From positions 1 to 64,000 of the forward strand of contig JAJPJX010000129.1 of assembly GCA_021324015.1 (NCBI GenBank): a DNA stretch of 64,000 nucleotides, read 5' to 3'. Source of the DNA: Solibacteraceae bacterium. GTDB taxonomy: Bacteria > Acidobacteriota > Terriglobia > Bryobacterales > Bryobacteraceae. The notes below the pieces were generated by a model. The model saw nothing but the letters and a program-made list of their open reading frames with translations, was not told where the DNA came from and made no database searches. The stretch's first letter is position 1. Every line of letters begins with the position of its first letter. Positions 55,036 to 62,708 of the stretch are shown in pieces. Made by a program: the position numbers and the translations under genes.

Positions 55036-55068
55036 ACCATATTTATCCAAACCGGGAATCTGTCTCAT
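55036..55068 (-). pseudogene. Truncated 5' end of a dCMP deaminase gene (duplication scar)
   Basis: On the minus strand, ATG at 55068 reads M-R-Q-I-P-G-L-D-K-Y, nearly the same as the first ten residues of the intact deaminase (M-R-Q-I-P-G-W-D-E-Y). It then diverges and stops at 55015. No more of the gene is present. The fragment, together with the upstream repeat, shows that the receptor gene was copied as a unit including the start of its divergent neighbour. Confidence 0.75.
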
Positions 55069-55127
55069 TTCAGGCGAGTTAGATCTTGACACGCCGACAT
55101 TATCAAGAGTTGCAGATCTCAAGATTC

Positions 55128-55157
55128 TTGACACTGATGTGTGCTGCGGCATACAAT
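55128..55157 (+). promoter_or_regulatory. Promoter of TonB-dependent receptor copy 2
   Basis: TTGACA (55128-55133), 18-bp spacer, TACAAT (55152-55157): the same hexamers and spacing as in copy 1. Confidence 0.65.
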
Positions 55158-55277
55158 CTGCGTGAACATCTGTCCGCTCTGCCGGCCGCCGTGCGGTGTG
55201 CCCGGCACCGGGCAAGTCGCAAAAGTTCAGTGGGTCTTTAGCTGGTTGCTTTTCAGGGGCAGCCAGAAGGGTAGAAC

Positions 55278-58200
55278 ATGAAGCGGAGATTTGTCTGGCT
55301 GGCGCTGCTGTGCCTGCCGGCTGGGATTAGCCTCGCACAGGAATATCGTGGCAGGGTACAGGGCATTGTGACGGATCCCAGCCAGGCGGCCGTGGTAGGC
55401 GCCAAAGTAACGCTGAGAAATATCGCGACCGGCATAGAGGCCGTCCGGGATACGGACACCGTCGGGCGCTACCTGTTTGACTTCGTGCAGCCTGGAACCT
55501 ACACTGTGGCCGTTGAGCACGCGGGATTCCAGAGGTTTTTGCAAGAAAATCTCACCGTGCTGACGCGCGGTGACGTCACGGTGAACGCCATGCTCACGGT
55601 GGGCGCCGTAGCGGAGACGGTGAATGTCACCGAAGAAGTCGCGCAGGTGCAGTTCAACACCTCGACGATGACCACCACCGTGCAGGGCTCGATGCTTAAA
55701 GACCTTCCGGTTTTAGCACGCAACCCCTTTACGCTGGCCCTGCTCAATCCGGCCGTGGTGAACCAGTATTGGGACGTGGCCCATCGCCTCCCGTTCTATA
55801 TGTGGTCCAACGGCGGTCTGGATATCGGCGGCCCGACGGGTGGTAAGAACGAGCAGTTGTTGGATGGCACGACGCTGAACATCTCGGCGCGCGGTTCCTA
55901 CAACGCGCCGATGGACGCCGTGCAGGAAGTGGCCATCCAGCAGAACGCCATGGACGCTGAGTATGGCTTCAGCGCAGGCGGCACGCTCAACCTGTCCATG
56001 AAGTCCGGCACCAACGACTTTCATGGCTCGGCGTACTACTTCATCCGCAACCCGTCGATGAACGCGCTGGCCAACCGCATCACGCGCGACGAGAACATCA
56101 TCCGCCAAAACATCTGGGGCGGCACCATTGGCCACCCGATCATTAAGAACAAGCTGTTCAACTTCTTTTCGTACGAGCAATGGCGGGCCACGCAGCCCTC
56201 GTACAAACAGCAGACCATGCCCACCGCGGCGGAGAAGAACGGCGACTTTTCGCACTCGCTGACGCCGCAGGGCAACCTGCAAACGATTTACGACCCGTTC
56301 ACCACGAAGTTTGACCCGGCCACCTCCACGGTGACCCGTCAACCGTTTGCGGGTAACATCATTCCGGCCAGCCGGATCGATCCCACTTCGGCGAAACTCA
56401 TGAGCTACCTGTGGGCGCCGAACCGCGCCGGTGACGATGCCTCCGGCCTCAATAACTTCGAGATCACCTACCCCTGGTGGACGCACTACTGGAACATCTC
56501 CGATCGGGTGGACTACAACATCAACGACAAGTGGCGCATGTTCGCGCGCTTCAGTAAGTTCGAGACCCGCCTGGATAACGTCAACTGGGGCGGCACCATT
56601 GCCGTGCCGTCGGATAACGGCGGCATCATGGATGCGCTGAACGCCTCCATCGACGTGCTCTGGATGACCAGTCCGCGGACTACCGTCGACTTCCGATTCG
56701 GCTCCACTTACGACGAAGACGACTATGCCTCGGGCTGGGCCCAGGTGCCGGTCAGCGTGTGGCAGGGGCTGTGGCCGAACAGCAACTGGTACTCGAAGGT
56801 GGTGCAACCCTCCCAGGGCATTTACTTCCCGAACTTCAATTTCAACGGCAACGGGAGTTCCTACACGGGCTTTGGCGGCTGGTGGCTGGTGCACGGACGG
56901 TCCCACAACCCCACGGTGGACGTGACGCACGATGTCGGCCGGCATCACCTGAAGGTCGGCTGGCAGTTGCGTTACTCCTATGACCAGGACAACGCGGCCT
57001 CCGGTCCTGGCAGCCTCTCCTTCAACTCGATCGATACCGGCAGCACCTTCCTGAGCAACTACGTGGCTTCGCAGAGCGGCAACATGTACGCTTCGGCGCT
57101 GCTGGGCGTGCTGAACACCGGGAACGCCAACATCGCGCCGAACCTGGACATGCACCAGCAGCAGTGGGCCTACTACTTCCAGGACGATCTCAAGTTGACT
57201 AAGGACATCACCTTGAACCTCGGCCTGCGGTGGGAACGCGAGACCGCGCCGCTGGAGGAGACCCGGCAGTTGGTGCAGACTCTGGACTTGACCAATCCGA
57301 TTCCGGAACTCCAGGGCATCAAGATGCCGTCTGAGGTCACCTCCATCGCCCAAATTCCGTATAAATTCAACGGCGCGATGATCTACACCAGCAACAGCAA
57401 CCCGCGCATGTACGACGCGCCGTGGACCACCTTCCTGCCGCGCGCCGGCATCGCCGTGCGCATCAACGACAAGACCGCATTCCGTGCGGGCTACGCGCGG
57501 TATGCGGTGCCGTGGGTCACCATCCATCCGGAGACGGGCGGCCTACCCACCAACGGCTACTCGCAGTCCACGCCGGTTCTTGGCCCGCTGCAAGGCATGC
57601 CCCGGGCCCTGGTGAGTGATCCGTTCCCGTCCTCCAATCCCGTGCTTCTGCCGGTAGGCAACAGCCTGGGCCGTTATCAGGATCTGGGCAACAGCATCAG
57701 TTTCTGGAACGGCAATCAGATGAAGACGCCCATGAACGACCGCATCAACTTCACCATCCAGCGGCAGGCGCCGCAGCGGATCTTCACTGAAGCGACGTTT
57801 TTCATGATGTTCGAGCATAACGCCCAGGATCCCAGCATGTGGGGCGGCCACTACGATTACAACCTCAACCAGATGGATCCGAACCTGTCATACACCAACA
57901 AGGGTCTGGTCGATCAGACGGTTGCGAATCCCTTCTACAACCTGCCGGCCAATATCATGCCGGGCAGCCTGCGCACCCAGCCTACTGTCGCGGTCAGCCA
58001 GTTGCTAAGGCCCTATCCGCAGTACCTGAACCTGAACGAATACGGGTGGCCGGGCGCCGCCGACCACTACTATGCGCTGCAAATGAAGGCTGAGCGCCCC
58101 ATGTCTAACGGCCTGACTTTCCTGGTGGCTTACAACTACAACCGGGAATATCACACCCAGTACTTCAACGATCTCGACACCTACAATAACAAACTGACCA

Positions 58201-58724
58201 TGATGGACCGCGGCTACCCGCGGCATAATTTCCGGCTGGCGGGCACCTGGGAACTTCCGATCGGCAACGGACGCAAGTATCTGAGCCACGCGAACCCAGT
58301 CGTGGATGCCATCCTGGGCGGGTGGGCCACGAGCTCGATCTACATGTGGCGCAACGGCAACCTGTTAACCTTCAACACGGCGCAGGTCAACGGCGATCCC
58401 AGTCAGAACATTCCGGCCGGCGATTACTTTAACCCCGCTGTATTCAGCGCTTTGCCGGCATATACGTCGCGAACGAACCCGTGGCACTACAGCAACCTGC
58501 GAGGCCCGGGCTTCTGGCAGCTCGACTCGACTCTGGTGAAATATTTCACGATCACCGAGAAGATCAAGTTCGAGCTGCGCGGTGAATTCTACAACTTGCT
58601 GAACGCGTTCATGCCGAGCGATCCGGACATGGGCGTGGGCAGCGGCACCATGGGCATGAGCACCTGGGTGGCGGGCGGCAACTACGGCCGCGAAATTCAA
58701 TTGACCGGCCGCATCCACTTCTAA
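55278..58724 (+). CDS. TonB-dependent receptor, Oar-like (tandem copy 2)
   Basis: An 1148-residue paralogue of copy 1 with the same domain order: signal peptide (L-A-L-L-C-L-P-A-G-I-S-L-A-Q), regulatory-like sandwich, plug, barrel, terminal F. Its N-terminal 110 residues and leader are closest to copy 1. Its middle (56206-56520; A-E-K-N-G-D-F-S-H-S-L-T-P-Q-G and L-M-S-Y-L-W-A-P-N) is of the type shared with copy 3. Its last ~160 residues (N-G-R-K-Y-L-S-H-A-N-P, I-T-E-K-I-K-F-E-L-R-G-E) differ from copies 1 and 3, which agree with each other there. Surface-loop differences could change ligand preference. Confidence 0.95.
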   Translation: MKRRFVWLALLCLPAGISLAQEYRGRVQGIVTDPSQAAVVGAKVTLRNIATGIEAVRDTDTVGRYLFDFVQPGTYTVAVEHAGFQRFLQENLTVLTRGDVTVNAMLTVGAVAETVNVTEEVAQVQFNTSTMTTTVQGSMLKDLPVLARNPFTLALLNPAVVNQYWDVAHRLPFYMWSNGGLDIGGPTGGKNEQLLDGTTLNISARGSYNAPMDAVQEVAIQQNAMDAEYGFSAGGTLNLSMKSGTNDFHGSAYYFIRNPSMNALANRITRDENIIRQNIWGGTIGHPIIKNKLFNFFSYEQWRATQPSYKQQTMPTAAEKNGDFSHSLTPQGNLQTIYDPFTTKFDPATSTVTRQPFAGNIIPASRIDPTSAKLMSYLWAPNRAGDDASGLNNFEITYPWWTHYWNISDRVDYNINDKWRMFARFSKFETRLDNVNWGGTIAVPSDNGGIMDALNASIDVLWMTSPRTTVDFRFGSTYDEDDYASGWAQVPVSVWQGLWPNSNWYSKVVQPSQGIYFPNFNFNGNGSSYTGFGGWWLVHGRSHNPTVDVTHDVGRHHLKVGWQLRYSYDQDNAASGPGSLSFNSIDTGSTFLSNYVASQSGNMYASALLGVLNTGNANIAPNLDMHQQQWAYYFQDDLKLTKDITLNLGLRWERETAPLEETRQLVQTLDLTNPIPELQGIKMPSEVTSIAQIPYKFNGAMIYTSNSNPRMYDAPWTTFLPRAGIAVRINDKTAFRAGYARYAVPWVTIHPETGGLPTNGYSQSTPVLGPLQGMPRALVSDPFPSSNPVLLPVGNSLGRYQDLGNSISFWNGNQMKTPMNDRINFTIQRQAPQRIFTEATFFMMFEHNAQDPSMWGGHYDYNLNQMDPNLSYTNKGLVDQTVANPFYNLPANIMPGSLRTQPTVAVSQLLRPYPQYLNLNEYGWPGAADHYYALQMKAERPMSNGLTFLVAYNYNREYHTQYFNDLDTYNNKLTMMDRGYPRHNFRLAGTWELPIGNGRKYLSHANPVVDAILGGWATSSIYMWRNGNLLTFNTAQVNGDPSQNIPAGDYFNPAVFSALPAYTSRTNPWHYSNLRGPGFWQLDSTLVKYFTITEKIKFELRGEFYNLLNAFMPSDPDMGVGSGTMGMSTWVAGGNYGREIQLTGRIHF

Positions 58725-58750
58725 CCTCTTAACCCTGCGAAGCTCCTCAA

Positions 58751-58780
58751 GGCCCACCCCATCCCGGGGCGGGCCTTTTT
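58751..58780 (+). terminator. Terminator after receptor copy 2
   Basis: Stem GGCCCACCCC/GGGGCGGGCC (one weak pair) with loop ATCCC and five T. It is homologous to the terminator after copy 1. Confidence 0.85.
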
Positions 58781-58832
58781 CCTTTTGTCTCCCGGATTCA
58801 GGCAATCGGTGTTTAAAAACGAATAATTCCAA

Positions 58833-58861
58833 TTGACACTGCCACTCAAGGAGCGTAAAAT
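58833..58861 (+). promoter_or_regulatory. Promoter of TonB-dependent receptor copy 3
   Basis: TTGACA (58833-58838), 17-bp spacer, TAAAAT (58856-58861), about 120 bp before the ATG at 58984. Confidence 0.65.
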
Positions 58862-58983
58862 CCTGGTAATTTCGTTCGGGTGCGGTAGCTCCCGGGCCGC
58901 TGGGTGACGTCTCAGGGGACTGCGACACCGAGTGCATGGAAACGCTTTGCGGGCTGCCGGCCTGGCAGCCTGGGGAGGGAATT

Positions 58984-61900
58984 ATGTGCGCAAATCGTGT
59001 CTCGTGGTGCGCCTTGGCAGGCGTCGCTGCCGCCCTGCTGGGGGTAAGTCTCGCGCCGGCGCAGGAATATCGCGGTCGGGTGCAGGGGACGGTCTCGGAT
59101 CCCAGCCACGCGGCGGTGGCCAGCGCCAAGGTCACCCTGCGAAACGTCAATACCGGCATCGAGACTGTCAGGACGGCGGACGCGACCGGCCACTACCTGT
59201 TCGACTTCGTTCAGCCCGGAACGTATAGCGTCGCGGTCGAGGCCTCCGGGTTTCAGAAGTTCGTGCAGGAGAACGTGACCGTCCTGACGGGCGGGGACGT
59301 CACCGTGAACGCGGTGCTGGCGGTGGGCGCCGTCACGCAGACCGTGAATGTGACGGAAGAGGTGGCGCAGGTCCAGTTCAATACCTCGACCATGACTACC
59401 ACCGTGGAAGGTTCGATGTTGAAGGACCTCCCTGTGCTGGCGCGCAATCCTTTCACGCTGGCGCTGCTGAATCCGGCGGTGGTGAACCAGTACTGGGATG
59501 TGGCGCACCGGCTGCCGTTCTACATGTGGTCGAACGGCGGGCTGGATATCGGCGGGCCCACCGGCGGCAAGAACGAGCAGTTGCTGGACGGCACCACGCT
59601 GAACATCTCCGCGCGCGGCTCGTACAACGCGCCCATGGACGCGGTGCAAGAAGTGGCCATCCAGCAGAATGCCATGGACTCGGAGTTCGGCTTCAGCGCC
59701 GGCGGGACACTCAACCTGTCCATGAAGTCGGGCACCAACGATTTCCATGGCACGGCCTATTATTTCGGCCGCAATCCTGCCCTGAACGCGCTGGCCAACC
59801 GCATCACGCGCGACGAAAACATCATCCGCCAGAACATCTGGGGCGGCACCATCGGCCACCCGATCATCAAGAACAAGCTGTTCAATTTTTTCGCGTATGA
59901 GCAGTGGATCTCCACGCAGCCGTCGAGCAAAGAAGAGACCATGCCGACCGACGCCCAGAAGAACGGCGACTTTTCTCACACCCTGACGCCGCAGGGAGCC
60001 CTGCAAACCATCTACGACCCGCTTACCACCAAGTTTGACGCGGCTACCTCGACCGTGACCCGGCAGCCCTTCGCCGGGAACATCATTCCGCAGAACCGCA
60101 TCGACCCTACCGCCTCCAAGCTGATGCCCTACCTGTGGGCGCCCAACAATCCTGGCGACGACCCCTCCGGCCTGAACAACTTCAAGAAGGTTTACCCGTG
60201 GTGGACGCACTACTGGAACATCTCCGACCGGGTAGACTACAACATCAACGACAAGTGGCGCATGTTTGCGCGCTTCAGCAAGTTCCAGACCCGCCTGGAC
60301 AACGTGAACTGGGGCGGCACGATCGCCGTGCCATCGGATAACGGCGGCATCATGGATGCGCTGAACGCCTCGATGGACGTGCTCTGGACGGCCAGCCCGA
60401 CGACCACGGTGGATTTCCGCTTCGGCTCGAGCTACGTGGAAGACGACTACGCCTCGGGCTGGGCCCAGGTGCCGCAAAGCGTGTGGGCAGGCCTCTGGCC
60501 GTCGAGCAACTGGTACCAGAAGGTGCTGCAGCCTTCGCAGGGCATCTATTTCCCGAACTTCAATTTCAATGGCAACGGCAGTTCCTATACCGGGTTCGGC
60601 AACTGGTGGCTGGTGCATGGGCGGTCTCACAACCCGACCGTGAACGTTACCCACGACATGGGCAGGCATCACCTCAAGGTCGGCTGGCAGTTGCGCTACT
60701 CCTACGACCAGGACAACGCCGGTTCCGGACCGGGCAACCTGAATTTCAACTCCATCGACACCGGCAACACGTTCCTCAGCAACTACAACCCGACGCAGAG
60801 CGGCAATATGTACGCTTCGGCGCTGCTGGGCGTCCTGAACGGGGGAACAGCCACGATCGCACCCAACCTGGACATGCACCAGCAGCAGTGGGCCTATTAT
60901 TTCCAGGACGACATCAAGCTGACGCGGGATATCACGCTGAACCTGGGTTTGCGGTGGGAGCGCGAGACCGCTCCAGCGGAGGAGACCCGCCAGTTGGTGC
61001 AATCCCTGGACTTGACCAATCCGATTCCGGAACTCCAGGGCATCCATATGCCGTCGGAGGTCACTTCTATCGCCCAAGTGCCGTATAAGTTCAACGGCGC
61101 GATGATCTACACCAGCAACAGCAATCCGCGCATGTACGACGCGCCGTGGAACACTTTCCTGCCGCGCGCCGGCATTGCCGTCCGGATCAACGACCAGACG
61201 GCGTTCCGGGCGGGTTGGGCGCGCTACGCGGTGCCGTGGGTCACCATCCACCCGGAGACCGGAGGCCTGCCCACCAACGGCTACTCCCAATCCACGCCGG
61301 TTCTGGGCCCGTTACAAGGCATGCCGCGGGCCATGCTGAGCGACCCGTTCCCGTCCACCAACCCGGTCGTGCTGCCGGCGGGCAACAGCCTGGGGCGCTA
61401 CCAGGATCTGGGCAACAACATCAGCTTCTGGGACGGCAACCAGCTCAAGACGCCGATCAATGACCGCTTCAACTTCACCATCCAGCGGCAGGCGCCGCAG
61501 CGCATTTTCACCGAAGCGACCTTCTTCATGATGTTCGGGCACAACGTTCAGGACGCCAGCATGTGGGGGGGCAGCTATAACTACAACGTGAACCAGATGG
61601 ACCCGAACCTGGCCTACCAGTACAAGGGCCTGGTGGACCAGACCGTGGCGAATCCCTTTTACAACCTGCCTGCCAACATCATGCCGGGCGTGCTGCGCAC
61701 GCAGCCGACGGTTTCGGTCAGCCAGTTGTTGCGGCCTTATCCGCAATACGGGACGCTGACTCAAATGGGATGGCCAGGCTACAGCGACCATTACTATGCG
61801 CTGCAGATGAAAGCCGAGCGTCCCATGGCCAACGGTTTGACCTTCCTGGTGGCATACAACTACAACCGGGAATACCACTCCCAGTTTTTCAACGACCCTG

Positions 61901-62448
61901 CTACTTACAACAACCAGCTCACCATGATGGACCGCGGGTTGCCGCGGCATAACCTGCGCATCGCGGGCACCTGGGAACTGCCGTTCGGCAAAGGGCGGAG
62001 GTTCTTGAACAACGCCAACCCGATCGTGGATGCGATTCTTGGGGGGTGGGCCACCAGCCACATTCTCATGTGGCGCAACGGCGACCTGCTGAACTTCGGC
62101 GCCGCCCAGGTGAGCGGCGATCCCACGCAAAGCGTTCCCTCCGGCCTGTTCTTCAACCCGGCGGTGTTTCAGGTCCTGCCGGCCTATACACCGCGCACCA
62201 ATCCCTGGTATTACGACGGGCTGCGCGGCCCGGGCTTCTGGCAACTGGACTCGACGATCGTGAAATACTTCAAGATCACCGAGCGGGTGAAGTTCGAACT
62301 GCGCATGGAGTTCTACAACCTGCCCAACGCGTTCATGCCCAGCGATCCGGACCTCGGGGTGGGCAGCGGCACGATGGGGCGCAGCACCTGGGTGGCCGGC
62401 GGCAACTACGGCCGGGAGATTCAGTACACCGGCCGCATCCACTTCTGA
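58984..62448 (+). CDS. TonB-dependent receptor, Oar-like (tandem copy 3)
   Basis: About 1154 residues; start at the ATG at 58984 (M-C-A-N-R-V-S-W), preceded by GAGGGA. An earlier in-frame ATG at 58936 adds 16 residues that do not suit a signal peptide. Same domain order as its neighbours. It is a mosaic: from the plug to mid-barrel it follows copy 2 (A-Q-K-N-G-D-F-S-H-T-L-T-P-Q-G, L-M-P-Y-L-W-A-P-N), while the last ~160 residues follow copy 1 (S-H-I-L-M-W-R-N-G-D-L-L-N-F-G-A-A-Q-V-S-G-D-P). Recombination between the tandem genes is the simplest explanation. Confidence 0.95.
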   Translation: MCANRVSWCALAGVAAALLGVSLAPAQEYRGRVQGTVSDPSHAAVASAKVTLRNVNTGIETVRTADATGHYLFDFVQPGTYSVAVEASGFQKFVQENVTVLTGGDVTVNAVLAVGAVTQTVNVTEEVAQVQFNTSTMTTTVEGSMLKDLPVLARNPFTLALLNPAVVNQYWDVAHRLPFYMWSNGGLDIGGPTGGKNEQLLDGTTLNISARGSYNAPMDAVQEVAIQQNAMDSEFGFSAGGTLNLSMKSGTNDFHGTAYYFGRNPALNALANRITRDENIIRQNIWGGTIGHPIIKNKLFNFFAYEQWISTQPSSKEETMPTDAQKNGDFSHTLTPQGALQTIYDPLTTKFDAATSTVTRQPFAGNIIPQNRIDPTASKLMPYLWAPNNPGDDPSGLNNFKKVYPWWTHYWNISDRVDYNINDKWRMFARFSKFQTRLDNVNWGGTIAVPSDNGGIMDALNASMDVLWTASPTTTVDFRFGSSYVEDDYASGWAQVPQSVWAGLWPSSNWYQKVLQPSQGIYFPNFNFNGNGSSYTGFGNWWLVHGRSHNPTVNVTHDMGRHHLKVGWQLRYSYDQDNAGSGPGNLNFNSIDTGNTFLSNYNPTQSGNMYASALLGVLNGGTATIAPNLDMHQQQWAYYFQDDIKLTRDITLNLGLRWERETAPAEETRQLVQSLDLTNPIPELQGIHMPSEVTSIAQVPYKFNGAMIYTSNSNPRMYDAPWNTFLPRAGIAVRINDQTAFRAGWARYAVPWVTIHPETGGLPTNGYSQSTPVLGPLQGMPRAMLSDPFPSTNPVVLPAGNSLGRYQDLGNNISFWDGNQLKTPINDRFNFTIQRQAPQRIFTEATFFMMFGHNVQDASMWGGSYNYNVNQMDPNLAYQYKGLVDQTVANPFYNLPANIMPGVLRTQPTVSVSQLLRPYPQYGTLTQMGWPGYSDHYYALQMKAERPMANGLTFLVAYNYNREYHSQFFNDPATYNNQLTMMDRGLPRHNLRIAGTWELPFGKGRRFLNNANPIVDAILGGWATSHILMWRNGDLLNFGAAQVSGDPTQSVPSGLFFNPAVFQVLPAYTPRTNPWYYDGLRGPGFWQLDSTIVKYFKITERVKFELRMEFYNLPNAFMPSDPDLGVGSGTMGRSTWVAGGNYGREIQYTGRIHF

Positions 62449-62462
62449 CCTGCTTCCCTTCC

Positions 62463-62495
62463 GCGGGTCCGCCGTCCCTGCCGGGGCGGACCCGC
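62463..62495 (+). terminator. Terminator hairpin after receptor copy 3
   Basis: A perfect 11-bp stem GCGGGTCCGCC/GGCGGACCCGC with an 11-base loop, 15 bp after the stop codon. It is followed only by a T-rich (TGTCTTCTTCC) tail, so weaker than the first two. Confidence 0.7.
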
Positions 62496-62566
62496 TGTCT
62501 TCTTCCCCGCCGGGGTGTCTTTCCCGCAGCCCTCCCTAACTTCGGTCAATTCAGCGTTTAAGAGTC

Positions 62567-62596
62567 TTGACACTTCTAACCAAGAAAGCGTAGAAT
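62567..62596 (+). promoter_or_regulatory. Promoter of TonB-dependent receptor copy 4
   Basis: TTGACA (62567-62572), 18-bp spacer, TAGAAT (62591-62596), about 110 bp before the ATG at 62709. Confidence 0.65.
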
Positions 62597-62708
62597 CGGC
62601 GTAATTCTGCATTGGGCTTCTTTGGCGGAGCCAGGCCTGCCGCTGTAGCCGATAAAATTTTTGGGAATTCTTGTTGGTTGCCGGATACGGCAGCCCCGGG
62701 GTGAGGAT

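Larger units (their letters stand above)
55036..55277. repeat. Direct repeat, copy 2: deaminase remnant plus receptor leader
   Basis: Second copy of the repeat at 51262-51503, with the deaminase start, promoter and leader element in the same order and at nearly the same spacing. Differences are mostly scattered substitutions, so the duplication is not very recent. Confidence 0.75.

Noticed and set aside
58912-61290. Long minus-strand frame antisense to receptor copy 3, with similar frames opposite copies 1, 2 and 4
   Set aside because: They mirror each other only because the receptor genes are paralogous; the composition (H/R/V/G) is not that of a real protein.
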